Of a stretch of DNA of 64,000 nt, positions 36,172 to 46,931 are shown piece by piece. Position 1 is the first letter of the stretch; each line of letters opens with the position of its first letter. The stretch covers positions 248,001 through 312,000 of the forward strand of contig JAAEPZ010000764.1 of assembly GCA_024231955.1 (NCBI GenBank). The letters run 5' to 3'. The DNA comes from a bacterium (lineage in GTDB: Bacteria > Krumholzibacteriota > Krumholzibacteriia > JACNKJ01). The translations under genes were made by a program, and so were the position numbers. The notes under the pieces were generated by a model. It saw nothing but the letters and a program-made list of their open reading frames with translations, made no database searches and was not told where the DNA came from.

Positions 36172-37749
36172 GTGCCTCTGACTGTTCGACTGATCTTTCT
36201 CACGCTGGTGCTGGCGGCGCAAGCCGTCGCAGCGCCTTTGCCGGATGATCTGGCCAGGCGGGTCGAGCGGTTGGGTCGGGGCAATGCCGAGGCCATGGTC
36301 AAACTCAATCAGGCTGCCCGGGTTCTTCTGGAAGCGGGCTGGTTCGCCGACAGTCTGATTCTGGATGGCGAGGCGATTCGGCTGGTCGGACCGCAGCAAC
36401 AGGCGTTGATCGTCACCTCCGTCCGGGGAGCCACCGAGCAGAACCTGTTCGCGATCGGGGAGAGCGCCTCTTCACCGGCCCGACTTGAGGAGCTCTGTGA
36501 TCACTGGCTGAACGGGATTGATCGTCTGGGACACCCTTTCGCTCAGGTCTGGCTGAATTGCGATGCCGCCGGGGACACGCTGTTGCTGGAGGCGGTGTTC
36601 GTGACCGGGCCGTCCGGCGGTTTGGGGGAGGTGAGTGTCACGGGGCTTGAGCGGCTCTCCGAGAAATTCATCAAGTCCTATCTGCATCTGGAGCGGAGCG
36701 GAGATTTCAGTCTGGAGCGCGCGCGACATGGCCGCGATCGACTGGCTGCGACCGGTTGGTTCAAACGGGTCGCCGACCCACAATTGGGTTGGGACGCCGT
36801 GACGCAACGTGTCTGCGTTCTCTATGCGGTCGAGGAGAGACGGCGGAGCAACAGGGTTGTTGCGGCAATCGGAGGGGGCGGCGGAAAAACCACAGGTGTG
36901 CTTGAGATCGATATCTTCAGCCCCTTCGGCGGCGGTCGCGGTTGGCGGCTGGCCGGCAACTGGCAGGGTGACGAGCGCAGTCTGCTGGATATCAAGTTGA
37001 GTGAGCCTCGCCTGCTGGGCAGGGGCTTGGCCCTGGATCTGGGCTTCAATCGCGTGACCCAGGACAGTACCTGGTTGCAACTGGCTTACGAAGCGGATCT
37101 GCGGCTGCTGTTGCCTGCGGGCATGGAGGGCGTGGCGGGATTCGGATACGAGAGAAGTCTGTTCAGCTTGACTGAGCGGAAGATGAACCGGAGGCGGCAT
37201 CGTTTTGGTTTCAACTGGCGCAGTCTGAACACACTCGTGCCCGGGGAGCGTCGGGTGGGGGTGATCATGGACTATCTGATCCGCAAGTCGGATCTCCCCG
37301 GCGAGACGACGGAGATGAATCAGTTCGAGGGTAGCCTGAACTGGTCCTGGATCTGGCGTCCGGCAGGCAACTGGAAAGTGAGGAACAGGGGGGGCGGCAA
37401 GTGGTTGCTGCCCGAGGGGGGCGGCTTCAATGTAGCTGAGATCTTCAGTATCGGGGGAACCAACACATTGCGCGGATTTGATGAGGAGCACTTCCGGGGC
37501 GACCGGGTCGCCTGGACAGGACTTGAACTGGCGCTGGGCGATCCACTTGAGATTTCCCTGTTCATGGACTATGGTTGGGGGCGTTGGTTGCGCAGGGATG
37601 AGCCGGAAGCGACGTTCGCCGGTTGGGGTGTCGGTCTGGGACTGAAGGCACCGGCGCCGGGCGGCCTTCTGACGCTTTCACTGGCTCTTGGCGAGGAGAA
37701 GCGGCTGGGGGATATCAGAGTCCATGTCGGTGTGGACACGGGCTTCTAG
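36172..37749 (+). CDS. Omp85 (BamA/TamA) superfamily protein
   Basis: A 525-aa outer-membrane protein. The signal peptide ends near AQAVAA. One or two POTRA-like units follow; the clearest is GEVSVTGLERLSEKFIKSYL with DRLAATGWFKRV at about residues 150-210. A barrel of roughly 300 residues ends VHVGVDTGF. GGTNTLRGFDEEHFRG near residue 430 holds the conserved (V/L)RGF motif of strand 6, which marks Omp85 proteins. Fewer POTRAs than BamA (five) suggest a TamA-like or accessory role, perhaps inserting the large barrel encoded just upstream. GTG at 36172 follows GGGGAG; a TTG at 36157 lacks a ribosome site. Confidence 0.8.
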   Translation: MPLTVRLIFLTLVLAAQAVAAPLPDDLARRVERLGRGNAEAMVKLNQAARVLLEAGWFADSLILDGEAIRLVGPQQQALIVTSVRGATEQNLFAIGESASSPARLEELCDHWLNGIDRLGHPFAQVWLNCDAAGDTLLLEAVFVTGPSGGLGEVSVTGLERLSEKFIKSYLHLERSGDFSLERARHGRDRLAATGWFKRVADPQLGWDAVTQRVCVLYAVEERRRSNRVVAAIGGGGGKTTGVLEIDIFSPFGGGRGWRLAGNWQGDERSLLDIKLSEPRLLGRGLALDLGFNRVTQDSTWLQLAYEADLRLLLPAGMEGVAGFGYERSLFSLTERKMNRRRHRFGFNWRSLNTLVPGERRVGVIMDYLIRKSDLPGETTEMNQFEGSLNWSWIWRPAGNWKVRNRGGGKWLLPEGGGFNVAEIFSIGGTNTLRGFDEEHFRGDRVAWTGLELALGDPLEISLFMDYGWGRWLRRDEPEATFAGWGVGLGLKAPAPGGLLTLSLALGEEKRLGDIRVHVGVDTGF

Positions 37750-39851
<2,102 letters not shown>

Positions 39852-39852
<1 letters not shown>

Positions 39853-40676
39853 TGCTCTACCTGTCGATCGCGAAATGGGCGGAGAGTACGCATCGTGTAC
39901 CCTGCCTGGATGTCCGCAATGAGCTGGATTTCCGAATGTGTCACCTGATCGGAGCCGGGAACATCCCGTTTGCAGAGATTGAGGACAGAGTGCATGAGAT
40001 GCCCCGCAAGGGTGGGGAGTTGTATGTCGTCGGTGGAGCAATGGCCGGACGGGCAGCGGAGGAGTTGCATAAGCGCGGACGCTGGTACATTGTCTGGTCG
40101 GACGAAGAGTTGACCGGACAACCGGATACGCTTCTCGGCAATTCCCCGCCAGCACCTCTCTGGAGTCCGAATCTGTGGCTGAAGGAGAACTGGCAATTGA
40201 TCCCGGAGGGGGGCAGGGTTTTCGACGTGGCGATGGGCAGCGGCCGGAGCGCAGTTTTTCTGGCACTCAAGGGGTATCGCGTTTCGGGAGAGGATATCCT
40301 GCCCGATGCCCTTGAATTCGCCGACAAGCTGGCGCGGCGTCACGGTGTCGTCGTCGACACGAGGGCAGGCGACCTGCGGCGCCCCAATCCGCTTGAGGCC
40401 GGCAGCTGGGACGGCATCACGGTGTTCAACTACCTGGACCGCAAGCTGCTGCCCCACCTCAAGGAGGCGCTTGCCCCCGGCGGCGTGATCATCTATGAGA
40501 CTTTCACGGAGGCTCAGGGCAGACTCGTAGGGCGCCCCTCAAATCCGCAATGGCTGCTCAAGCCGATGGAGTTGATGAAAGCGTTCGCTGATCTCGAGAT
40601 AATCGCCTACAGGGAGGGCAGTCCGGAAAACGATCGCCACGTAGCCAGCCTGGTGGCGCGAAAGCCCACCTCCTAG
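39852..40676 (+). CDS. Rhodanese-like domain fused to a SAM-dependent methyltransferase
   Basis: A 274-aa two-domain protein. Residues 1-85 look like a rhodanese module (CLDVRNELDFRMCHLIGAGNIPF, then GGELYVVGGAMAGRAAEEL). The active-site loop normally begins with cysteine (C-x-x-G-x-R-S), but here it is VGGAMAGR, so sulfur transfer is unlikely. Residues 105-274 form a class I methyltransferase of the TehB/UbiE type, with GGRVFDVAMGSGRSAVFLA as the SAM loop and GEDILPDAL as the acidic end of strand 2. The ATG overlaps the ligA stop by one base. The substrate is unknown. The rhodanese part may only bind a ligand or partner. Confidence 0.78.
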
Positions 40677-40724
40677 GCATATACGCTGACGGTGTCCTGC
40701 CGTATAGGATCATCTGATAAGGAG

Positions 40725-40751
40725 ACGGAGCCCTGCAGGGCTCCGTTTTTT
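40725..40751 (+). terminator. Terminator of the porV-to-methyltransferase operon
   Basis: ACGGAGCCC-TGCA-GGGCTCCGT (40725-40746) is a perfect 9-bp stem followed by a run of T. It lies 49 bp after the last stop codon of the long operon. Confidence 0.92.
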
Positions 40752-40818
40752 ACATGATGCAATTCCGATAGATTGAGATTGGAGCGATCGCCAGCAGTGG
40801 CGCACTCCTGCGGATCTG

Positions 40819-40839
40819 CCGATCGATCCGGTCGATCGG
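40819..40839 (-). terminator. Inverted repeat after the DUF6249-like gene
   Basis: CCGATCGA (40819-40826) pairs perfectly with TCGATCGG (40832-40839) across TCCGG. It lies 7 bp beyond the minus-strand stop. There is no clear T-run on the minus strand, so terminator strength is uncertain. Confidence 0.45.
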
Positions 40840-40846
40840 AAACCCG

Positions 40847-41212
40847 CTAGTACATGGGCGGGTGTTTCCGATCCACGAGCAGCCAGATGATGAAGGTGGC
40901 AATGGCGTAGATGACGATAAGGATCCCGACGACGATCATCGTGTCGGCCAGACTATCGTCGGTAATGAAACCGGTTGCCAGCGGGATGATGCTCAATGCC
41001 GCCCCCATGATCAGGGCCAGGATCCCGCGACGGAGATTGTTGTTCCGTTTGTGTTCATCAATGATCATGAGCTTTCTCTTCGCCTGCTCGCCCGATTCCC
41101 CGTCCAGACGATCGATCAGTTGCATGTAGTCGCGCCGGCTTCTGTCCCTGAGAAATGCCAGGAATGCCAGCAGGGCGGCGCAGATGAAGATTAAACCGAG
41201 CATCGGATTCAT
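40847..41212 (-). CDS. Small membrane protein, DUF6249-like
   Basis: A 121-aa protein with an N-terminal helix (LGLIFICAALLAFLAFL), a charged cytoplasmic middle (about residues 22-58) and two further membrane helices. The layout resembles DUF6249 proteins, which are often located beside ECF sigma factors in Bacteroidota. The start at 41212 has AAAGGA upstream; the frame extends 11 codons further without one. It is divergently oriented to the sigma/anti-sigma pair across a perfect palindrome and is therefore a likely regulatory target of that sigma factor. Confidence 0.6.
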   Translation of the reverse strand: MNPMLGLIFICAALLAFLAFLRDRSRRDYMQLIDRLDGESGEQAKRKLMIIDEHKRNNNLRRGILALIMGAALSIIPLATGFITDDSLADTMIVVGILIVIYAIATFIIWLLVDRKHPPMY

Positions 41213-41268
41213 GTCGCTATCCTTTCGCTTGCTGAAGAGTGACATCCCGTTAGTGGCGATATTGCACT

Positions 41269-41309
41269 GGATGTTTCAGATAAGATCACTGAAGATTTCT
41301 GAAACATCC
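41269..41309. promoter_or_regulatory. Perfect 12-bp inverted repeat between divergent genes
   Basis: GGATGTTTCAGA (41269-41280) and TCTGAAACATCC (41298-41309) match perfectly around a 17-base spacer, midway between the DUF6249-like gene and the ECF sigma gene. Each arm contains GAAAC facing outward, similar to ECF -35 elements, so the repeat may form two back-to-back ECF promoters or one operator. Confidence 0.72.
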
Positions 41310-41378
41310 GCGGACATCGGGCAACAAACAGTAGAGTGCCGATTGGGCAGTTAAAATGAACCGTGTCGGAAATAGGCA

Positions 41379-41888
41379 ATGAAGAGCAACAGGATTGTGG
41401 ATGAGCATAAGGATCTGATCTATCACGTGCTGCACCGCACGATATCGGATCGCGCTCTGCACCCGGATCTCTTCCAGGAGATATTCCTCAATGTGCTGCG
41501 CGGCATGCCCCGGTTCAGAGGGGATGCTCACCTGTCGACCTGGATCTATTCCGTTGCCTATCGCACCTGTCTGGCCCATCTGAAGAGGAGCAAGTCGCAC
41601 ATGGAGGAATCGCTGGAGGAGAGGAGGGAGCGGGAGGCCTGGGAACCCGTCTCGTCCGGCGAGGACGAGATTGCGGCCCGTCTGAAGCGGGGGCGGCTGG
41701 AGAGCGCACTTGGCGCCCTGGCTCTGAAACACCGTCTGCCGCTGACGCTATTTTATCTGGAGCAGAGGAGCTACCGAGAGATAGCGACTATCCTCGCGCT
41801 CCCCATGGGGACCGTCAAAACGAATCTCTTCCGCGGATTGCAGGAGTTGCGCAAACAGCTGGGAGGTGACCTGGATGATCATCTGTAA
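41379..41888 (+). CDS. ECF family RNA polymerase sigma factor
   Basis: A 169-aa extracytoplasmic-function sigma factor. Sigma region 2 is at about residues 10-75 (DLFQEIFLNVLRGMPRFRG, then LSTWIYSVAYRTCLAHLKR with the -10 contact helix). Sigma region 4 is at 105-160 (LPLTLFYLEQRSYREIATILALPMGTVKTNLFRGLQEL). The last 14 bases overlap the anti-sigma gene, a typical co-translated pair. The stress or signal sensed is not evident. The upstream palindrome with GAAAC half-sites suggests auto-regulation. Confidence 0.93.
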   Translation: MKSNRIVDEHKDLIYHVLHRTISDRALHPDLFQEIFLNVLRGMPRFRGDAHLSTWIYSVAYRTCLAHLKRSKSHMEESLEERREREAWEPVSSGEDEIAARLKRGRLESALGALALKHRLPLTLFYLEQRSYREIATILALPMGTVKTNLFRGLQELRKQLGGDLDDHL

Positions 41889-42381
41889 TGACGATATCCG
41901 CAAACTCGACTACCTGACGGGTGAGCTCGAAGGGGTGGACAGAGATGAGTTCGTCAGGCACCTCGCATCGTGTAGGGGCTGTCGGGAGGAGTTGGCGGCG
42001 ATGGCGATTCTCGAGGTCGATCTGCGGGATCTGCCGCAAGTCAGGTGTCCCGACACTCTGGCCGCCGATACGTTGGCAAGCCTGAGGGAGTACTCCTCAC
42101 TGCGCAGTCGCTATCTCAGATATCGTATACTGGCTCTGGTGGGACTTTGCGCCGCGGGCGCCGCCCTGGTGTCTCTCGTGTCGCTGATGGATCCGGCCGG
42201 CTGGTTGCGTATCGCCTGCGACAGCCTTGCCGAGAGTTTGACGACCGTCTGCCGCTCGGTGCCGCTGACGGGATCGATGCTTCAACTGGCCGCGCTCCTT
42301 CTGCTGGCCATCTCCCTGCCGCGGCTTCTTGATCGTATGAGCTATCTACTGACCAGAAAAATGCTTTTGTCCCCGAAATGA
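41875..42381 (+). CDS. Zinc-finger anti-sigma factor
   Basis: A 168-aa protein with an N-terminal ZAS-type domain (FVRHLASCRGCREEL, an H-x3-C-x2-C motif near residues 30-40, with an earlier Cys4). Two hydrophobic segments follow at about residues 80-105 and 130-155. ZAS domains bind and hold ECF sigma factors at the membrane. ATG at 41875 has GGGAGG upstream; the GTG at 41866 is less likely. It overlaps the sigma gene. The sequence shows no known sensor domain. Confidence 0.86.
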   Translation: MIICNDDIRKLDYLTGELEGVDRDEFVRHLASCRGCREELAAMAILEVDLRDLPQVRCPDTLAADTLASLREYSSLRSRYLRYRILALVGLCAAGAALVSLVSLMDPAGWLRIACDSLAESLTTVCRSVPLTGSMLQLAALLLLAISLPRLLDRMSYLLTRKMLLSPK

Positions 42382-42384
42382 AAA

Positions 42385-42410
42385 GGGTCGATCTCATCGG
42401 AGACCGACCC
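42385..42410. terminator. Shared terminator between convergent anti-sigma and trxA genes
   Basis: GGGTCGATCTC (42385-42395) pairs with GAGACCGACCC (42400-42410) with one mismatch and the loop ATCG. Reading the minus strand, TTTTCATTTC follows, making a good terminator for trxA; for the plus strand it is a 3' stem. Confidence 0.7.
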
Positions 42411-42436
42411 CTGCCATTCTCAGTTGAAGCTCCAGC

Positions 42437-42760
42437 TTAGAGCAGCCCGTTCAACTTCTCCACGATCTTCTCTTTGGCGACAAGACCGACTTGAGACTCC
42501 TTGACCTCGCCGCCCTTCATGTACAGCAAGGTGGGAACCGACATGACGCCGAACTTGACGGCGGCGTTGCGGGCGTTATCAACATTGACGTGGACGACCT
42601 TGATTTTGCCCAGGAACTCGGTGGCCAGTTCGGCAACGATGGGCTCCAGTTTCTTGCAGGGGCCGCACCAGGTAGCTCCAAAGTCCACGAGAACCGGTAT
42701 CTCGCTGTTCAGTACTTCCGCTTCGAAGTTCTCGTCGGTGACGTGAAGCATGTCGCTCAT
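42437..42760 (-). CDS. trxA: Thioredoxin
   Basis: A 107-aa thioredoxin with active site WCGPC at residues 31-35, preceded by VLVDFGAT and followed by KKLEPIVAELA; the cis-proline motif is MSVPTLLY. ATG at 42760 has AAGGAG upstream and gives the canonical length; the frame runs ten codons further. It is 57 bp downstream of dsbD on the same strand. DsbD draws electrons from cytoplasmic thioredoxin, so the pairing makes metabolic sense. Confidence 0.96.
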   Translation of the reverse strand: MSDMLHVTDENFEAEVLNSEIPVLVDFGATWCGPCKKLEPIVAELATEFLGKIKVVHVNVDNARNAAVKFGVMSVPTLLYMKGGEVKESQVGLVAKEKIVEKLNGLL

Positions 42761-42817
42761 TTCAATCTCCTTGCACATGGTCTTGTTCAATCGGCACTAG
42801 TGAATTCATATCTGCAG

Positions 42818-44683
42818 TCATCGTCCCAGCACGTTGCGCATTATCTCACCGACCTCTTCGGCACTCTTGAATCCGAAGAAGCGTGATATCTCGTTTCCCT
42901 CAGAATCAAAGAATATCACAGTCGGCATTCCACGCACGGAGTAATTCTGGAGGATTGCAGAATTCTCGTCATTTTTCTCCGTCATGTCCATCTTGATGCA
43001 GGTAAACTCGGAGGCAAGTTCCAGGATCTCTGACTGGTTATAGGTCAGATGGTCCAGTTCGTTACATGCCGTACACCATTCGGCCCAGAAATCCATCATG
43101 ATGGGGGTAGAGTTCTCGGCCGCCATGGTGAAGCCCTCCATGTCATCCCAGATCCAATCGGGCTCGTGCAGTGTATTGTCGGCGGTGTTCTGCCCGCCGC
43201 CCTGCGGAAGCAGATCGGGGGCGAAACCGCGTAGGCCGCCGCTGAGTGCCAGAATGCACCCCAGGATCCAGAGCAGGAGCAGCAGACTCTTGACCAGCCC
43301 CTGCTTGTGGGTGGCACCTTCCGGCAGAGGGGCAAATGCGCCCCAGGCACCCAGACCCATCACCATGATCAAACCGAATGTCATCGTCAGCAACCATGAG
43401 GGCAAGACGCTGCGGAGGAACCAGAGCGCGAGACCGAAAAGGACGATGGCGAAGAAGTGTTTGACATGATCCATCCAGGCACCGGCGTTGGGGAGAGCTG
43501 TCAGAGCGCCGGAGAAAGTGCCCAGGATGATGAACAGCAGTCCCATACCAAGCGCGAAGGTGAAGAGCAGCCAGAACCCAAGGAACATGCTGCCTGTTGT
43601 GGCTACCCAGGTGAGCAGAACAATCAGCACCGGGCCGACACAGGGGGCGGCAATCAGTCCGGTGGCGAAACCCATGAGAATCGGTCCCAGGAATCCCGTT
43701 TTGGCGCCACCGACCTTGCTGGTCAAGGCGCTGGGCAACTGGATGTCGAAAAACCCGGCCATGGAGAGGGCCATGGCGCCGATCACCACGGCGATGCCGC
43801 CGTTGACCCAGACGTTCTGGGTCGCCTGCCCAAAGGCGCCGCCGGTTGCTGCGGCCAGAAGGCCAAGGATCGAATAGGTGATGGCTATGCCGAGAACGAA
43901 CCACAGCGAGAGAATGAATCCCTTGAGGGGGTTGCCCTTTGCGCTGCCGCCGATAAAGGCGATGGTCATCGGAATCACGGGGTAGACACAGGGGGTGAGA
44001 CTGGCGAGCACGCCGCCCAGGAAGACCATCAGAAAGGCGAACCAGCTACCCTTGGCCAGAGCGTTTTGCAGACGACCCGCCAGATCGGTGGGCGCCTCTT
44101 CGCTCATGCCCGCAACCGTTCCGGGGGTTGAACTCGCCTCAAGAGCCGAGAGGGATACTCCCGCAACCGGTTGCAGCTGCCAATCCGTTCCGGCCTCGAC
44201 CGGGGAGAGAGTCAGACTGACCGTTGTGCCGTCGGGTGGGAAACACATTTCGGTTTCACCCTCGGCGCAGATCTGAAATTCGGCGCTGACGGTAATCGTG
44301 ACATCATCGTCGGGCAGAGTGACTGTCGTCCAGGCGGGCACCTCACCCTTGAAGACGTTCTGATCGTGCCAGACGACCGGTTCGGCGTAAACGGGCTCGG
44401 AGAAAACGAGCGGAGGGTCACTGGAGAACTCGACGAAGAAGAAAGTCTCCGTCATGTGTGTGTCCTCGGGTACGGAGTAGATTACGGCGACAGGGACGGT
44501 TGCGCCCGCGACAGCCCGGTCAGCCATCAATTCAAGTCGGACATCGACTGTTGGGGCGGCGAAGGGATCCTCGACGATATCGTCGCTACCGCTGCTTTGG
44601 AGCGGAACCGCAAGCCAGAACAGGGACACCAAGAGTATTGCCGCACGACTCGATATCGGCGGCAGTTTGAACTGGAACATCAT
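42818..44683 (-). CDS. dsbD: Thiol:disulfide interchange protein DsbD
   Basis: A 621-aa transmembrane reductase that passes electrons from thioredoxin to periplasmic thiol proteins. The N-terminal signal and immunoglobulin-like DsbD-alpha domain holds the cysteine pair in QICAEGETEMCFPP at about residues 135-150. Eight or more membrane helices follow, with the redox cysteines in TPCVYPVIP and APCVGP. The C-terminal thioredoxin domain carries WCTAC near residue 530 and RGMPTVIF. All six redox cysteines are visible. The ATG at 44683 (or 44680) follows GAGAGG. Confidence 0.94.
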   Translation of the reverse strand: MMFQFKLPPISSRAAILLVSLFWLAVPLQSSGSDDIVEDPFAAPTVDVRLELMADRAVAGATVPVAVIYSVPEDTHMTETFFFVEFSSDPPLVFSEPVYAEPVVWHDQNVFKGEVPAWTTVTLPDDDVTITVSAEFQICAEGETEMCFPPDGTTVSLTLSPVEAGTDWQLQPVAGVSLSALEASSTPGTVAGMSEEAPTDLAGRLQNALAKGSWFAFLMVFLGGVLASLTPCVYPVIPMTIAFIGGSAKGNPLKGFILSLWFVLGIAITYSILGLLAAATGGAFGQATQNVWVNGGIAVVIGAMALSMAGFFDIQLPSALTSKVGGAKTGFLGPILMGFATGLIAAPCVGPVLIVLLTWVATTGSMFLGFWLLFTFALGMGLLFIILGTFSGALTALPNAGAWMDHVKHFFAIVLFGLALWFLRSVLPSWLLTMTFGLIMVMGLGAWGAFAPLPEGATHKQGLVKSLLLLLWILGCILALSGGLRGFAPDLLPQGGGQNTADNTLHEPDWIWDDMEGFTMAAENSTPIMMDFWAEWCTACNELDHLTYNQSEILELASEFTCIKMDMTEKNDENSAILQNYSVRGMPTVIFFDSEGNEISRFFGFKSAEEVGEIMRNVLGR

Positions 44684-44950
44684 GACCTCTCAGGACTGGG
44701 TTTCAGCACAATGTAAGACATCGGACCGATGGGGGGCAACCGTTTTGAACTTATATAGAGTCAACAGCTTACGGTTGCCGTTATGCGCAACTTATGAAAG
44801 TGGCGCCAAATCATTCCGTCGAAGGCTGTCGCAGCGTGAGGGTAAACAATGCCTTGTCCTCCGTTCCTCCATTAAGCATAATAAAAGTGTATTGTTGATC
44901 CCGGAAAAGGGGGATCGCTCGATATTACTGCTGAATTATCGGGGGCCGAT
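44684..44950. other. 267-bp divergent intergenic region, AT-richer than surroundings
   Basis: The region separates dsbD (minus) from the propeller lipoprotein (plus). A 95-codon plus-strand frame crossing it overlaps the dsbD start and shows no family features, so it is not called. A short inverted repeat GATCCC-GGGATC lies around 44897-44916. No promoter box is convincing. Confidence 0.4.
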
Positions 44951-46825
44951 TTGACTGGATGGCCGAATAGATTGCCGATGATTGCCCTGCTGGCGGGATT
45001 CATGTTTCTCGGCGTGGGTTGTCTTGACTGGCTGGAGGGACCCTCAATGGGCTCGGATGATGCCAGTCATAGTATCGAACCCGACACTCCGCTGATCGAA
45101 AAATACGAACATAAAAGAACCTGGGATATCCAGGTCGCAGCCGACGATCAGATCTATCTCCTTGAGGAGTTCTACAAGGATGGCTTTTCGACTTTTTTCG
45201 AGATCTCCAGCAACAGGGACGGCCTCTGGCGTAAAATCCGAAATCCGGGTGAAGGTTTTGAATATTCCCCCCTGGGTATGAGCGTGTCTCAAGCGGATGA
45301 GCTGTGCATACTCACTGGCCGGGGACGACTGTATCGCCTTAGGGATGGTCTGTGGGAACCTCTGGAGGCCCCCCTCTATGTTCACTGGTTGGAGCATGAT
45401 CCGGTCGGCAATCTGTACGCCATGAATCAACAGCAATTCTTCAGGTTGAGCGGGGGGAGCTGGGTTGATGTCGGTTCCGCCGCATCGATCGGACAGCAGT
45501 TGGAGTTCAGACACTTTGCACTGGATGAAGCGGGCAATCCCGCCATCATAGCCCGCGATTTCAGCGAGAACATCGACTGCCTGCTGATATGCGATGGGGG
45601 CAACTGGACCCGGGTGGATCTTGATGTCGAATTCGCGGGGGATGTAAAGGTTCAGGGTGGTGAACCCGGTCATTTCTACATCTACGATATGGAGGCGGAG
45701 AATCTGCTTCACTGTCACGACGGTACGATTGAGGATCTGCTCCCGGATATCCCCAATGGAAATTATATCAGAGTCTCCACCTGGTTCGCTGAAGACGGTC
45801 TTATTCTGATCCTGGAGGATAGGGATTATTATGGCAGCAGGCTGACCTGCTGCCGGCTCTCCAGCGAAGGCTGGGAATGGGGATTGAACCTGGTGCCGGA
45901 GGATGTGTTCGCCGGATTCCGGGCGAATGGCAAGACCTACGTGGCTGCGGAGGGTGGACTTGTCTACAGCGGGTCGACCTCAGCCTGGGCCAGGGTGAGA
46001 AGAAAGTTGAGCTCCGATCTGGTGTCGGTGGCTACGTTCGATGGTGAATGGTGGTGTGGCGGCAGGGATGGTCTGCTCCTGCATCTGGATCGGGATACGG
46101 GTGAATGGATTGATGTCGGCCCCCTGGAGACCGATTTCATGATCGGCGATCTGCTGATAGACGATCAGGGTGTCCTGCTTTGCCTGAATGGGGACTGGCA
46201 TGGCAACGAGATCGGCTTCTGGCGCGGCGATCACTGGGAGATGGAGGAGATCCCCTTTGACTCCTTCCACTATTGGAGACACATCTGGCTGGACGGCAAC
46301 GGGGAGATCTGGGTCATCGGAGATCTGGGCATGATGGCGCACAGGGGATCCGAGGGTTGGGAGGAGAGGGAGATAGACTATATCTTCACCCCCCGCGATG
46401 CATTCTGGCAGGATGGACGGCATGTAATTGTCGGTGGGAGAGGTGCTGTATTCAATGACTATGGCTCCGGCTGGATTCACACCCAGCTGCCGTGCAGGAG
46501 CCTTTTGACCGGAGCCGACATCTCAACCGACGGCACGCTTTACGTCATCGGCGTTCCGGGCATTCTCTGGTGTGATCTGTTCGGTGGGCGATATGTTCAC
46601 GTGGATGAGACGATCGATCCCACGGATATCAAGTGCAGCATCACGGGGGAGCTCTGGATCAGTACGATGGGTGGTGAGATGATCTACTGGGACGGCAATA
46701 GCAGCCTACCCGCGTTGCTCGATTACTCCAGGCGCCCCCTCTATGAAATTGCGGTGGACGAATGGGGCCGGATGCGCGTCGTCGGCGGCAATGGGATCAT
46801 CATGGCCTCGTCCCCCGTCCCCTGA
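44951..46825 (+). CDS. Propeller-like lipoprotein
   Basis: A 624-aa protein with a hydrophobic start ending in FLGVGCLDW, which looks like a divergent lipobox with cysteine near residue 24. Repeats of 40-50 residues follow, each with a Trp/Gly-rich strand pair (GLWRKIRNP, GLWEPLEAP, GSWVDVG, GNWTRVD, EGWEWGL, GEWIDVG, DHWEMEE, EGWEERE), suggesting one or two beta-propellers like two-component-regulator or Ycf48-type propellers. TTG at 44951 is tentative; ATG at 44978 would shorten the signal sequence. No neighbour gives its function. Confidence 0.6.
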   Translation: MTGWPNRLPMIALLAGFMFLGVGCLDWLEGPSMGSDDASHSIEPDTPLIEKYEHKRTWDIQVAADDQIYLLEEFYKDGFSTFFEISSNRDGLWRKIRNPGEGFEYSPLGMSVSQADELCILTGRGRLYRLRDGLWEPLEAPLYVHWLEHDPVGNLYAMNQQQFFRLSGGSWVDVGSAASIGQQLEFRHFALDEAGNPAIIARDFSENIDCLLICDGGNWTRVDLDVEFAGDVKVQGGEPGHFYIYDMEAENLLHCHDGTIEDLLPDIPNGNYIRVSTWFAEDGLILILEDRDYYGSRLTCCRLSSEGWEWGLNLVPEDVFAGFRANGKTYVAAEGGLVYSGSTSAWARVRRKLSSDLVSVATFDGEWWCGGRDGLLLHLDRDTGEWIDVGPLETDFMIGDLLIDDQGVLLCLNGDWHGNEIGFWRGDHWEMEEIPFDSFHYWRHIWLDGNGEIWVIGDLGMMAHRGSEGWEEREIDYIFTPRDAFWQDGRHVIVGGRGAVFNDYGSGWIHTQLPCRSLLTGADISTDGTLYVIGVPGILWCDLFGGRYVHVDETIDPTDIKCSITGELWISTMGGEMIYWDGNSSLPALLDYSRRPLYEIAVDEWGRMRVVGGNGIIMASSPVP

Positions 46826-46830
46826 TACGC

Positions 46831-46859
46831 TTGCTCATCAACCCGCAAATCTGCATAAT
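46831..46859 (+). promoter_or_regulatory. Possible sigma-70 promoter of dinG
   Basis: TTGCTC (46831-46836), 17 bp, CATAAT (46854-46859). The predicted transcript would start near 46866, 66 bp before the TTG start at 46932, and would exclude nearly all of the alternative GTG start at 46878, favouring the shorter protein. Confidence 0.5.
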
Positions 46860-46931
46860 GGCGGCTGATCACGACTTGTGAGAAACTTGCCGTGTATCCC
46901 AGTTAAGCCATTCCGGTCAGAGGGAGTCGAG

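Noticed and set aside
44667..44954. A 95-codon frame between dsbD and the propeller lipoprotein
   Set aside because: It begins inside dsbD on the opposite strand and covers the divergent promoter region. No supporting features were seen.
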